Positions 12,701-23,091 of a stretch of 64,000 nt of DNA are shown here, one piece after another; position 1 is the first letter of the stretch, and the number at the start of each line of letters is the position of its first letter. The notes beneath the pieces are model-generated. The model was not told the DNA's origin and ran no database searches. It worked only from the letters and a program-made list of their open reading frames with translations. Position numbers and translations under genes: made by a program. The stretch comes from Mermis nigrescens (taxonomy: Eukaryota; Nematoda; Enoplea; Mermithida; Mermithidae): assembly GCA_036768485.1 (NCBI GenBank), contig JAVLUZ010000702.1, positions 124,001-188,000 on the forward strand, read 5' to 3'.

Positions 12701-15700
12701 CAAGATATTTCAAAGGTCAAAAATGACCTTAAAATGGTATGGCGAAAAAATACCATTTTTCGACGTTTCTCATCAAGTACTATCCATTGGCATCAAAAAA
12801 TTGCGAAAAAAACTTTAGAAGAAATTCAAAAATTGAATTCTGGGGGTATTTCGGTTTCTGGGGGGTGCATACCCCCTCCCCGAACCCCCTACGCCCAGGT
12901 ATGAGTCGCCAGCCATGTCATAACATAAGACGTCAGCGTACAGTTTCTCAGGAAATTTGAACGATTAACATTTAAAAGGTCTCTTAAGGATTGAGTTGCC
13001 TACGCTGACGTTGTCATATGTTTTAGCAAAGCAATGCAAAACATATACGGCGACATTATGTGTGTCAGATACTGAATCCTTAAGAAAACGTTAAGGACTG
13101 TTAATTGTAAAAAATTATGGCGAGAACAGTATGTTTTACCACAATACGAAACATATGACGACGTCCTGTCTTAAACATGAGCAGCTGAATCCTCAGCAAA
13201 AGTTGCAGACTTTAAATTGTTCGAATTTCGTGGCGACCATACATGATCATGGGGGTTGGGGGTATCAACCCCAGAATTCGCGATTTTTCAAAAGTTCCTA
13301 AGAATGTCCTGAAAATTCGTAGAAATGGTGCTTTTTCAAGCGTTTTTAACCATCTGTTTGCTCAAAAGTGTCAGATTTCCGGCGCTTCGCGCCATATGCT
13401 CGTGTTTCGACTATATTTTGTTCAATTTGTTTGACTTTTTTTAATTTTTTCGAAATTTTCCAATGTTTTTATGCTCTAGAAAGACAGAACATCGTCAGAA
13501 ACGTAAAAAACGGTGTTTTTGACGCGCGCCTACCATTTCTGGGCCCAAAAGAGGCACTTTAAAACCCCCCCCCCGCAGAAGTCCGTCTGGTGCCGACCAC
13601 TCCTGGGCGTGGGGGGTTCGGGGTATGCACACCCCCGAGAAACCAGAATACCCCCCAGAATTCAATTTTTGAAATTTTTTTCGCAATTTTTTGATGCCAA
13701 TGGATAGTGCTCGATGAGAAACGTTGAAAAATGGTGTTTTTCCGCCATACCACCATTTGTAAGGCCATTTTTGACCTTTGAAAAATCTTGCACCCCAGAA
13801 CTTCGGTGCCGCCGACCTATGGTGACGACTGGCCAGAACTATGAATTCGCGGTCAATAAAACGCTCCGGCTACAGTAATTAAATTAATTAAAAATTTTGG
13901 CGCGATTCGCAGGTATTAAAAAGCGTCGTAGCCAAATTCAACGCGTCCCAATTGATCACGCAACGTCAGCAAGTTTCGCTGCTGATTCGCAAGCAATTGA
14001 TCGACCGGGCGAAAGACTTCAACATTATTTTGGACGACGTTTCCATAACCGAATTGTCGTTCGGTCGCGAATACAGCGCGGCGGTCGAATCGAAGCAAAT
14101 CGCGGCGCAGGAGGCGCAGCGCGCCGCGTTCTACGTCGAAAGGGCCATTCAGGAACGGCAACAAAAAATCGTTCAGGCCGAGGGAGAAGCGCAGGCGGCT
14201 AAATTGGTGGGTGGGCTTATTTTAGCTTTTTTGGTGATTATTGGGGTCGACGATAGGCTCTCAGCTGAACCCTGTGATAATAGGTGGGTGGCACCAAAAT
14301 TCTGGGGGGGGCAATATTTTTCAAAGGTCAAAAAATAGCCTTAAAAATGGTGGTATGGCGAAAAAACACCGTTTTCCAACGTTTCTTATCGAGCACTACC
14401 CATTGGCATGAAAAAATTGCGAAAAAACAAAAAAATTTCAAATCTTGAATTCTGGGGGTTGTTTTGGTTCTCGGAAGGGGGATGCATACCATACGTTGGC
14501 AGCACCAAAATTTGGGGGAAAGGGGCGGCGCAAAATTTTTCAAAAGTCAAAAATGGCCTTAAAAATGGTGGTATGGCGAACAAAAACACCATTTTTCAAC
14601 GTTTCTCATCGAGCGCTATCCATTGGCATCAAAAAATTGCGAAAAGAACAAAAGAAATTTCAAAAATTGAATTCTGGGGGGTATTTTGGTTTCTGGTGGG
14701 TATTTTGGTTCCTCATTTAACCCCCCTCCCCACGCCTAGGTGTGCCTGTGATGCCCTATTATTAATTCACCCTATTGGAGACGTGTCCAAAAATATTTTC
14801 TTGCTGGGCTTGGCATAGGCGCTTAAGTCAGTATCGCGTCCGATCCGCCGGGTCAAGCACCGTCGGGCGCGGTTAGTCATTGGAACGAATTCGCGACTGG
14901 ATTTTATTTTAATAAATCCTGATTGATCGTCCGATTATAGATCGTACATGTAAAAAGCTCAAAATTTTGGGATGGCGTTGTAGGGCTATTTGAGGAGTGG
15001 GTAAATGATCCATTTATGTATTTCTGACCAAAAATAACGAGAACAAGGATATGCATATAAAAATGGCCTAAATACGCAAGTTTCTTCCACAAAAGTCGAA
15101 AGAGGATAGAAAATCTCAGCCTCTGAAGCATTCGGGTAACGGCTCGAAATTCAGGGTGGGAGTTCCTCGGCTATTTTCGGGAGTGGGGGTGAATGACTTA
15201 TAATTTTGGGCCGAAAATGGCCATAAAAAACATCGAAAATGGCCGAAAATGCATGTTTTTCAAAAATTGTGGTCTAAAATTAATTAACTCCGGGGGTTGG
15301 ACGGGGGGGCCGACCAGCTTTGGGTAAAGGGATCCCCCATCCCCCTGCTATATGCCTGCTCTGGGGGATGGTCGACTTTGGATGGGGCATTATCCATCCC
15401 GTATTACTTGTGCGCTACCAGTGGGAACATCGGCACGACGGGCTCGTATAATCGTATTTGAAATTTACTTTTCTCACCCTATGATAAACCTTTATTGAAA
15501 AAAGTGTCAATCAGTATTATCTCAGGATTAATGAACCCGTAGGGTAATTGTTCACTATTGATTTTTGTTTTGTTTTATAATTGTACATTTTTTCTCGATT
15601 TTTCGTAGCCTTTTTCTTTACTGTCAGTAGATAGAGTTTGATGAAAAAGTCGAGAAATGACGTTTTTCTGTTCTCATTTTGGCCACATTTTGACCTTTCT

Positions 15701-16882
15701 TAATAATAATATATTTGCTCAGATCGGCGAGGCTTGTAGCATTGATCCGGGCTATCTGAAATTACGAAAATTGAGAGCTGCTCAGAATATTGCTAAAACG
15801 GTAAGCGTACCGTTCACGTACCAACTCAGGTTTACATGAATATTGCAATGATGTCCTTTTAAATTACAATCGTGTGTCCGTATGTGCATCAGGTCCAAAT
15901 TTTGAGAGGTGCAGAAATTTTGAATATTTTATTAGAAAAGGGCGAAAAGATGAGCACGGACCATAGGTGGGCGGCACCAAAATTCTGGGGGGGGGGGTGC
16001 TAGATTTTTCAACGGTCAAAAAATGGCCTTAAAAATGATGGTTTGGCGTAAAAACGGAAAAATTTCAAAAACTGAATTCTGGGGGTATTTTGGTTTCTGA
16101 GGGTGGATGCATACCCCCCAAACCCTACTCGCCCAGATGTGGCAAGGACTGGAAACGGTATTTTTAAACGTTTCTCGTTAACCTTCATCCGTTGTCATCG
16201 AAAAATTGCGAAGGACATGGAAAGATTTTCAAAAATCGGATTTCGTAAGTCTGTCAGATTTTGAAGAGTTGCCTAAACCCCAGAACCCCACTCGCACGCA
16301 CGCTTAGGAGGTTTCGTGACTGTCACATAAATTTTTTGGCGTGGTTTTATAGAAAATGAATGGCGAAAAATGTGAAAAATTGCATATTTCGCGAAATTTT
16401 TTGAAAAAATATTATCAATAAAAAATTGGATGAATTCTTAACATATATAAAGAATATAAATTTGTATTACCTTTCTGAAAACGGTCTCGAAACAACAATT
16501 AAAGCAATCATTTTGCCTTATTCTTCCACAGTGAATAATTCTCGTTTTTTCGTTCTGGTGTCTAGTGATCTCCTAATCTCCTCACACGCATGTCTGATCC
16601 ATCCGCCAGAATTAATTTTTTTAAATTTTTTTCACTTTTTTGCGATTTTATGACGTAAATAGGACAGAGCTAGATGACAAATGCTGAAAATAATTTTTGC
16701 CTAGGTAAATTTTTCGGCACTTTTTTTGACATTTTCTATTTATTTTTTTTTTATTTTTCAATTTTTTCTATTTTTTCTATTTATCTATGTATGTAGATAG
16801 AAAAATAAAAAATATACAAAATATAATTTCGCAAAAAATCGAGAAACCGACCATCTTTTTATTATCATTATTAGTATTATTA

Positions 16883-16914
<32 letters not shown>

Positions 16915-17250
16915 ATTTATTTATTATTATTTATTTATTTATTATTTATTGTTTTTTCGCAATATTCGGTTAGGCGTCTACAAGGTTCTATTTTCATTAT
17001 TTGTTTAACGAGTGAACTTGTTATTGAAGAACTTTTCAAGATGAATCATCTGATCGTTTATAATCAGATTTCGGGTCTTAAATATTTATACATTTTTTAA
17101 TTTTATATTTATATATTTATATATTTTACATTTATATTTCAGGTTTCGCAAGCTCAAAATCGCGCTTATTTGGACGCAGGCAGTTTAATGTTGAATATTG
17201 CGAACAAAGATTACCAAATTGACTCCGCCGACGTGAAGAAGAAGAAATAA
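6575..17250 (+). CDS. PHB2: Prohibitin-2 gene, 6 exons, complete CDS (298 aa)
   Basis: Exons are 6575-6704, 8910-9071, 10573-10697, 13913-14206, 15723-15800 and 17143-17250; they sum to 897 nt (298 codons plus TAA), against about 299 aa in vertebrate PHB2. Residues 20-37 form a Gly/Ala/Leu-rich membrane anchor, followed by the SPFH/prohibitin domain ([38 protein letters not shown]-like, [38 protein letters not shown]) and a helical coiled-coil segment at about 190-240 ([24 protein letters not shown]). Known family role: PHB1/PHB2 hetero-oligomeric rings in the mitochondrial inner membrane that act as scaffold and chaperone, protect cristae and regulate m-AAA protease. The start ATG sits in an A(-3)/G(+4) context and begins the conserved N-terminus. 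The odd part is the C-terminus, which ends in a lysine run (DVKKKK) and diverges from other animals. All introns hold transposon copies. Identity is very secure. Confidence 0.97.
6782..6995 (-). mobile_element. Family F copy in PHB2 intron 1
   Basis: GAGTAACAGGAGGAGATGGG through GCCAGAAAATTTTTGAC and GGCCAAAAATTGAACG to CACCCGCCCCC. Same block order as other F copies, reverse orientation. Confidence 0.55.
7030..7950. other. PHB2 intron 1, no recognised repeat
   Basis: Short open frames (for example 7325-7564) have no family signature, no splice context and normal intron composition. I see nothing functional here. Confidence 0.4.
7955..8410 (+). mobile_element. Family E repeat copy
   Basis: Blocks GGTCCACTAAATTTAGAG, CAGGTCAATTATGAAAAATGG, TCATTCTAGGTATTTTATG, GGCGCGAAGCGCTG and CCTGAGGTGGGGTTAATACC are shared with 60150-60560 and (inverted) 24912-25370. 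The ends show no clear TIR. Confidence 0.6.
8910..9071 (+). CDS. PHB2: PHB2 exon 2 (V44-K97 plus first base of D98)
   Basis: The acceptor ATTTTGCAG|TGGAAGG restores [12 protein letters not shown]. The exon encodes the first half of the SPFH domain and ends PTGSK plus G, with donor G|GTGCGA in phase 1. The reading frame continues open past the donor (GAIMLVLSF), which is intronic because the family sequence continues with DLQMVN from the next exon. Confidence 0.96.
9340..9610 (-). mobile_element. Family F copy preceded by a family A fragment
   Basis: 9200-9400 carries A blocks (CCAATGGATAGTGTTCGATG, TTCGCCATACCACC, TTTTTTGACCTTTG). 9410-9605 is F in reverse, ending GAGCCGTTACATGT. These lie in PHB2 intron 2. 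Confidence 0.6.
10212..10451 (+). mobile_element. Family A MITE (A1), PHB2 intron 2
   Basis: TAGGTGGGCGGCGCCAAAG through TTCTCAACGTGCACTATCC to CGCCCAGGTATG. The left end has lost the first bases; no TSD is recognisable. Confidence 0.8.
10573..10697 (+). CDS. PHB2: PHB2 exon 3 (D98-E139)
   Basis: The exon is 125 nt after TTCTTTCAG and encodes (D)[18 protein letters not shown]..., through [11 protein letters not shown], then donor GTAAAT in phase 0. A simple open-frame scan would miss it because it is short and starts in split phase. A family A transposon begins only about 23 bp after the donor. Confidence 0.95.
10721..10950 (-). mobile_element. Family A MITE (A2), 23 bp after PHB2 exon 3 donor
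   Basis: TGGACGTGGGGGTTGGGGGT through CCAATGGATAGTGCTCGATG to GTGCCGCCCACGG. It lies almost against the exon 3 donor without damaging it. Confidence 0.8.
11210..11369. mobile_element. Family J mini-element (160 bp) with perfect 8-bp TSD
   Basis: Ends CAGGCACGTA and CTACGTGCCTG, with identical GTTTACTC on both sides (11202-11209 and 11370-11377). The G-rich interior has no coding capacity. hAT-like termini and TSD length. Confidence 0.85.
11899..12643 (+). mobile_element. Family B MITE with duplicated interior
   Basis: From CAAGTGTTTTTTTTGTAC to TACAAAAAAACACTG. About 280 bp of interior (from ATTAGCTAAAATACACTA) occurs twice. It contains TCTTTGTAC/GTACAAAGA motifs at both ends and several GCGC hairpins. 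CGCCAA occurs on both sides. Confidence 0.8.
12665..12903 (+). mobile_element. Family A MITE (A3) with perfect TSD
   Basis: CATAGGTGGGCGGCACC to CGCCCAGGTATG, flanked by AGTCGCCAG at 12656-12664 and 12904-12912 (9 bp). Confidence 0.9.
13230..13599 (+). mobile_element. Family G repeat copy
   Basis: GATCATGGGGGTTGGGGGTA, then CCGGCGCTTCGCGCC, GACTATATTTTGTTCAATT, CGTCAGAAACGTAAAAAACG and CTGGGCCCAAAAGAGGC. The same block order occurs near 24130-24490 and 36730-36990. Confidence 0.55.
13600..13821 (-). mobile_element. Family A MITE (A4)
   Basis: CCTGGGCGTGGGGGGTTCGG through ATGGATAGTGCTCGATGAG to GCCGCCGACCTATG. It lies about 90 bp upstream of PHB2 exon 4. Confidence 0.85.
13913..14206 (+). 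CDS. PHB2: PHB2 exon 4 (V140-L237)
   Basis: The largest PHB2 exon, 98 codons, starts [13 protein letters not shown] after GATTCGCAG and ends GEAQAAKL before GTGGGT. It carries the end of the SPFH domain and most of the coiled coil. It is clearly GC-richer than its introns, which is why spurious open frames overlap it on both strands. A dimeric family A insertion lies about 70 bp downstream. Confidence 0.97.
14279..14744 (+). mobile_element. Dimeric family A element (A5) with a single outer TSD
   Basis: Two A units in the same orientation, joined near 14490 where the first lacks its right end and the second its left end. CCTGTGAT flanks the whole at 14271-14278 and 14745-14752, and no TSD lies at the internal joint. 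Confidence 0.85.
14945..15360 (+). mobile_element. Family F copies in PHB2 intron 4
   Basis: 14945-15100 is a partial copy and 15130-15360 a fuller one, running GGTAACGGCTCGAAATTCAG, GGCCATAAAAAACATCG, TTTGGGTAAAGGGATCC, CCATCCCCCTGCTATATG. Confidence 0.6.
15723..15800 (+). CDS. PHB2: PHB2 exon 5 (I238-T263)
   Basis: 26 codons between TTTGCTCAG and GTAAGC, encoding [16 protein letters not shown] and [10 protein letters not shown]. This matches the conserved LGEA...PGYIKLRKIRAAQNIxKT block of the family. Phase 0 on both sides. Confidence 0.96.
15962..16141 (+). mobile_element. Internally deleted family A MITE (A6)
   Basis: CATAGGTGGGCGGCACC to GCCCAGATGTG; the central CAACGTTTCTCATCGAGC block is missing. 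TSD GCACGGAC / GCAAGGAC (7 of 8). A diverged relative follows at 16150-16305. Confidence 0.85.
16860..16955. repeat. ATT/TTTA microsatellite
   Basis: (ATT)n and (TTTA)n tracts occur in PHB2 intron 5, with an AT-rich homopolymer zone at 16735-16800 just before. Confidence 0.85.
17143..17250 (+). CDS. PHB2: PHB2 exon 6, C-terminus and stop
   Basis: Starts [20 protein letters not shown] after TTATATTTCAG and ends in a short lysine-rich tail (DVKKKK) with stop TAA at 17248-17250. It matches the SQNKxYLxxxSLMLNIQ region of prohibitin-2. The extreme tail is lineage-specific. Confidence 0.95.
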   Translation, partial: VSQAQNRAYLDAGSLMLNIANKDYQIDSADVKKKK

Positions 17251-17356
17251 GCCGAAAAATCGAGGAACCGGCCATCTTTATTGTTTGCTTGTTATCGTTT
17301 TTTTCCTAGAATTTTGTTAACAAACTTTTTTTAATCGATCGACGAGAGTTTTAATC

Positions 17357-17362
17357 AATAAA
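17357..17362 (+). promoter_or_regulatory. PHB2: PHB2 polyadenylation signal AATAAA
   Basis: A canonical AATAAA hexamer lies 107 nt after the PHB2 stop codon, and is followed by a T-rich stretch near 17400. It is the first perfect hexamer after the stop, so the inferred 3' UTR is about 125-140 nt. Confidence 0.7.
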
Positions 17363-17449
17363 TCATCAGATAGATCCATCATCGCCATCGAGCGCGTCAT
17401 TTTTTTTCAAAAGTGTAAACCGAGTGCATTTTTCTATTTGGGTAACAAC

Positions 17450-17689
17450 TTAACCTGGGCATGGGGTTTGGGGGTATTCAACCCTCAGAAACCAAAATAC
17501 CCCTCCCCAGAATTCAATTTTTGAAAATTTTCTGTTTTTTCGCAACTTTTTGATGCCAATGGATATTGCTCGATGAGAAACGTTGAAAAATGGTGTTTTT
17601 TTGCCGTACCGCCATTTTTAAGGCCACGTTTTGATCTTTGAAAAAGTCTTGCACCCCCCTTCCCAGAACTTTTGTGGCGCCCACCTATG
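17450..17689 (-). mobile_element. Family A MITE (A7) downstream of PHB2
   Basis: ACCTGGGCATGGGGTTTGGG to GTGGCGCCCACCTATG, with GTAACAAC / GTAACAAG flanks. It sits about 90 bp past the PHB2 poly(A) signal. Confidence 0.85.
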
Positions 17690-17697
17690 GTAACAAG

Positions 17698-18826
17698 CAT
17701 TAAGTGGGCTGGTCATAAATTTAGCAATAGTTCATCGGGGCTAACAACATCCCGAAATTGTGAATAATGACTAAAAGTTAGAAGTTTACCGGGTACACAA
17801 GTTTTGGTTCTCGTAAATGATGTTTCTAACTAACGCGGATAACATGAAGTGTAAGGCTTTGGTGGGAAATTACGGCTTGTCAAAAACTAATCGGTTTCAA
17901 GAAACCTACGTGGATCACAATTTTGGAGTAGATATTTGATTTCAAAAAAAGTTTAAACTGAAATAACCGAGATATAGTGATTGATGAACGTATTTGCCTA
18001 CCTTTAAGGTTTTGCTACGTAAAACTATTGCTGTAAGGCTAATCTAGAAGCCACTATGTTGCCTTTCTCGCTTGAGTTTTTACAATTGATTTCCGTGCGC
18101 AAGGCTTCGGGAAATAGATTTCGTAAGTAGGTTATATATGCATTAATTGAACACGAGATACTTTGCCCATTCTAAAGAGCCTATTTTCCCAAAGAGCTTT
18201 AAAATTGTACAGGCTATAAAAGGGCATTACACTTGGGGCCATTTGGAGCAATAGTTATAATCTATTTCACGAAACCTTGTGCATGAAAGTCAATTTTCAG
18301 CGTTGAAGTAAGTAGATACAAAAGTGTTTTCTAGGTGGACTACAGTAATATATACAATTTTACATAATAAAACTGTGCTTTTCAATAGCTATTCTGAGTG
18401 CGGTGCACAAACACTCGTCGAGGTCGTGCGCTGCCATTTTTCGTAGCTTTTCCCGTCGGCTCGTTTCGGTGTTTGGATGCGCTATTTACAGCTTATGCGC
18501 CCTTTTTTTGCGCTCCAACCCGTTGAGATGATGTTTCATCTTCGTATTGAATTGCGCAATTTTAAGGGTAATTGAGCACCGGCTCGGCTCGCACAAGCGA
18601 CTGAACACTGGCTAGTGGCGGTACCTCGAGAAGGCCCAGTTTTTGGGCTTCTCAATTACAATATGCGCAGTATCGTGATTGTTACTTTAGTTTAAACCGC
18701 TTTTGTAATCGATTTACATTGATTCAAAAATTGTGATCCATGCACAAGATTTCGTGAAAGTCTGTTTCCACATAAATTCGTGCATAATTAAGAATTTTCA
18801 TCGACAGAAAGCCGAGGGGTTACCGC
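17698..18826. other. Intergenic, no recognised repeat
   Basis: Mostly AT-rich. 18400-18620 is noticeably richer in CpG (CACTCGTCGAGGTCGTGCG, GGCTCGGCTCGCACAAGCG). No exon with family signature is visible in either strand; it is a possible regulatory or non-coding RNA region. Confidence 0.3.
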
Positions 18827-19112
18827 GTTGGACTAGGGGTTTGGGGAAGGGCATGCAACCCATCCAGAAGGCCAAATACACCACTTCCAGAAGGCCAAAT
18901 ATGTACATCCTCCCTGAAACCAAATACGCCTCCCAGAGTTGAATTTTTGAAATTTTTTTGTTTTTCGCAATTTTATTGATACCAATGGATAGTGCTCGAT
19001 GAGAAACATTGAAAAATGGTGTTCATTCGTCATACCACCATTTTTAAGACCATTTTTTGACCTTCGAAAAATCTAGCACCCTCTTCCATAATTTCAATGC
19101 TGCCTACCTATG
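18827..19112 (-). mobile_element. Diverged family A MITE (A8)
   Basis: GGGGTTTGGGGAAGGGCATG to GCTGCCTACCTATG, with decayed flanks GTTACCGC / GTTACGAA. It contains a local duplication of AGAAGGCCAAATA. Confidence 0.75.
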
Positions 19113-19639
19113 GTTACGAAAAATGCTATAATCTCAATCTGCCAGCTTTCGGAAACACTTTTTTGAAGTTTATGACCAAACTTGAGTGAAACAGACTATA
19201 TATATGTACGGCGATTAAAGTGATACGCTGAAACCATTCAACGTTTTCTATTGATATACACTTTACAACAAGCTACATACAATCTGATCAGAAATTCTTA
19301 GACTTTTACGATGAGGTGATACGCAGAAAAAGGCTTTTAAGGATTGAGAATGCGATCTGTTCTGATGATTGGTTTTAGACAACTGAAATTTTTTGGCAAT
19401 CTGAAACGGCATTTCTCGCGCATTTTCTTTTCATCGCTAGGTTTAGGAAATTTGAATTAATTGTGAGTGGAAAGTCTTCTATTTTACAAAAATAACTATC
19501 CAGTCCAGAAGATAATATCGATTTATTTATTTACTGTAGTTGAGCTACGTTCGATACAGTGAGCATCCGTATCAATTCAGAACCACCACGCTCCTGCAGT
19601 CAGCAGAATGTCTTTTAATTTTGTCACATCCTGAACACT

Positions 19640-20604
19640 GCCGTAGCCAGTGGGGGGGGGGGGTAAGGTGGAAATTCCCCCACGGGGAAATGTTTTAATT
19701 TTTTAAATGAAGCTATGCGGCTGCGTACGCTGTTCTGCGTTGATTTGTTGAGAATAAATAAGAAATTCGGGATTTATTCTAGTTTTGGGTGTTATTTTAA
19801 CTTAATGGCAACAAACAAAGAACTATGAAGTGTTTGTCGCCATGAGAACATGAAGTACCTATTTGCAAAATTTTCTAGCCAATAGAAATTCAAAAGTATG
19901 GAGAAAATTCGTGCGCTTTGCGCAGGTTCCGTTTTTAAAAGCTGCTTAGCAGTATAGGGAACATGACAAGTCTACAAAAGATTCGCACCTCATGCGTTTT
20001 CAGAATTTCTTCATCTATTCTGGCATAGAAATATCAGAAACTTTCCGCGCTTCGCGCAAGTCTATTTTATCTATTTATCATCTGAATTAAGGACCATTAT
20101 TTGGACGATTTTGTGAAAATTTTTACATTCTTTGTAATCTAAAGTTCTACCCGAGTAGTAAAACTTGCAAAGTGAGCAGCATCAATTCCAAAAATTTTTA
20201 TCTTTGCGTTTTAATTATTGCAGGACGATGTGAATATTCCAAAAAAGGCATTGTTTAACGTCTCAGACGCATTTTTATACGTTTTTATGGACTTTTGATA
20301 TAAAAATCATTTTCGGACCCTCCTGGCAAAAATCCTGGCTAAGCTTATGCCTCTTTTCGCCGATTTCTTCTATCTTTTGGCAGTTTCTATCGTTTTATTG
20401 CAACAAAAGTAAAAAAAATTAGCGCTTCGAGCGCATAATAAGCATTTTTCCGTCAAAAACGTAAGAAATTTTGATAAAAAAATTCTACTATTGCTTCAAT
20501 AGTGCAGGTGGACGTGAAAAGCCCAAAAACAAGTTATTCAAAGACCCCGCCCATTTTCATGAGTTTTTCAGACGAAAAAATGGATTCCTCCTGGCAAAAA
20601 TTCT
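19640..20604. mobile_element. Family I repeat (CGTAGCCAG ends)
   Basis: Begins TGCCGTAGCCAGTGGGGG and contains TTTTGGCAGTTTCTATCG and AGCGCTTCGAGCGC, which recur inverted at 26640-26720. Its right part is abutted by A9. No coding content. Confidence 0.45.
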
Positions 20605-20612
20605 GACTACAC

Positions 20613-20879
20613 CACAATTGGGCGTGGGGGGGGGGTTTGGGGTATGCGATCCCCAGAAGTTGAAATACCCCCCCCCAGAAATCAAAATACCCCCCAGAAA
20701 TTTTTTTTTGCTTTTTCAGCAATTTTTTTATGCCATTGGATAGTGCTTGATGAGAAACGTCGGAAAATGGTGTTTTTTCGCCATACGACCACTTTTAAGA
20801 CCATTTTTTGACCTTTAAAAATTTTGTCACCCCCCCAGGAATTTTTTCACCCCCAGAATTTCGGTGCTGCCCACCTATG
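20613..20879 (-). mobile_element. Family A MITE (A9) with perfect TSD
   Basis: CACAATTGGGCGTGGGGG to GCTGCCCACCTATG, flanked by GACTACAC at 20605-20612 and 20880-20887. The G/C runs are expanded. Confidence 0.9.
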
Positions 20880-20929
20880 GACTACACCTATGATCATGCT
20901 TTAATGTAAATTGTACTTTCGTTGGTTGT

Positions 20930-21510
20930 ACAAACTTCCTGCTTTAAGGATTCAAAAAATAGGGATGGCACTGGCAGGGATTTATCCTAAAGGCGAATTT
21001 CTATTTTTTACTAGTTGGCTTGCTTATTTTTCTGCTCCTGAAACTTGAAATAGCGATTGCCAAAGTAGAAAATATCTTCATTATTTGAACTAGAAAAATA
21101 GGGCGCTCTCTGACTCTCTGAAATGAATTATGAGAATGATTTGTTCCTTTATATACTCTCCTTTGCTTTTTTTGGTCAAAAATCGCAAAAAATTTTCGCC
21201 GAATTTCACAATTATAATTAGAGTCTATGTAGTCCCAAACGCGCGGTTTAAACACTCACTTTTTAGTCTTTATACAACCTAAAACGTATTTTGCATCTAT
21301 ATCTTCTGCACAAGTTTTATGCAGAAAATGAGATTTGTTCAAGAGGGTGTCCATTGGATTCTCACTATTTAAAGCAAATGTGTAGGAAAATTTACAAAGT
21401 TTACAGCTCTAGTGGTCGTAAAACATCTTTGTTCAATTCATCCTTTGGTTCCCCTAATGTTTTAAAAAAAATTTGGTCGTGAGTGCCTCCCCCAAAACGA
21501 AAAAAGGTAT
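20930..21510. mobile_element. Family K repeat copy
   Basis: Segments GTATTTTGCATCTATAT, TTATGCAGAAAATGAGA and TTTAAAAAAAATTTGGTCGTG recur in the same order inside the element at 21800-23083. Confidence 0.5.
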
Positions 21511-21799
21511 CCATTAATATGTAGGTAGGCTATTTTCTATTCCGGCGCCATAAGTAGGTAGGTACTTCTTACCTATTCTTGTTTTGCACCGCACATACGT
21601 ACTTACCTTAGAGTCTTTTCATTATCGACTGTTTGATGGTAAAGGCTATTACGTTATCAGAACAGAACTACTAGTACTATTTTGCTTGTTATCGCTTATC
21701 ATTGCTAATGACGTCATGCGAATTGCCTACTTTTCTTCAGCAGTACCGTAGGTTTCCCTTGATTATCAAGACATTTCCGGTGATTGCCTTTAAATCATG

Positions 21800-23083
21800 C
21801 TGGCCCGTATCCAGGGAGGGATAGGGGGCTTGTGCCCCTGAAATGAAGACTAAAAACGATTTTTCCGTCCACTTTTCCTTTGCTTTTTTGGTTAGGCATC
21901 GCTGAAAAATTTTCGGCGCTTAGCGCCGAATTTTTCAATTAATCAGAATCTACGTAGTCCCGAACGCGCGGTTTAAACATTCCATTTTTACTCTTTATAC
22001 TACCTGAAGCGTATTTTGCATTTATGTCGTGTTCTTCTGGGTGTTATGCAGAAAATGAGACTTTGTTTAAGAAGCAAGAATGGCAGCAATTTTTTGGTAA
22101 TGATCATGAATTATATATATATCTGCTAAACTTTGATCATTTTGAGCATGATTTTAGAACACTGATTCGGCTGATTTTGTAAAAATTTTATCGATACAAT
22201 TCAAAATTGAAGTACTCTCTTTACATAATTTTCCGGGCTCAGTCCCGGACCCCTCTGGGGGGAGGGGTGCGCTTGAGCGCGCTAGCCCCGACCATTACAT
22301 GCACATAGGAGGTGAGGGGTATTACCCTCCCTGAAGGGTAAGCCGGATAGGTACTGTTCGGCGATTTTGAGCTGATGGAACGTTTTTTGCATCACTTGTG
22401 AGGTCAAAAGCAGTGAAAACGTCAAAATTTTGTTCAGATTAGTACTCTTAAATACTTTTTACTCACAAAGCGCCCAAAATTGATAAATTCTTGTATTTTT
22501 GATTTTAAAAGTGATATAATGCTGTCAAAATAGACTAAAAATGCTTTTAAAATGCGATATTAACACAAAAAAACATTTTATAGGCTATTTTGACCATTTT
22601 GATAGTTAAAACAGCAAAAAAATCGTGAACGTTAAATTAACTGGTTTGGATTTTAGGGATTTCACCCCCTCCTGCTGACCCAGACCTTGTGCACCTATGG
22701 CCCAGACCTTCCCAGCCCTAAAAGGGATGGATTCTTGGCATTTATAAAGAATAGTAACTGCTGTTGTGCAGAATTAGTCGCAACGGTTATTGATTTTTTC
22801 AAACTTCTCAATTTTTCCTTGGCTTAGGCTTAGATTTATGTGGGTGGTAGTAATCCCGCTCAGGTCGGTACCGCTCCCGCTTAGGTCGAGATTCAGTTTG
22901 TCTGATGACGTCATAATCCTTCCTATTCTGTCGAAGTACCGGATTCCATTAGATTAATACCGAATCTATAGTATCCGGGTAGCAAAATTTGCAAGCCAAA
23001 ATTCTTCTTCGGTCCCCATTAGGCTTTAAAAAAAATTTGGTCGTGCCCTCTCGCAAAAAAACAAAATCTTGAATACGGGCCTG
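21800..23083. mobile_element. Family H/K element with ATnCATG-type TSD, carrying a nested family D copy
   Basis: Left end CTGGCCCGTATCCAGGG, right end CTTGAATACGGGCCTG. Flanks AAATCATG (21792-21799) and ATATCATG (23084-23091). The interior holds family D (22298-22700). Non-coding. Confidence 0.75.
22298..22700 (-). mobile_element. Family D copy (D1)
   Basis: CATGCACATAGGAGGTGAGG through GCTGTTAAAC-type and ATAATGCTGTCAAAATAGAC blocks to CTTGTGCACCTATG. It reads as the inverse of D5 at 53568. Confidence 0.7.
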
Positions 23084-23091
23084 ATATCATG

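Noticed and set aside
13897..14202. 101-aa arginine-rich frame and its reverse-strand partner over PHB2 exon 4
   Set aside because: Shadow frames of the genuine [12 protein letters not shown]...AAKL frame.
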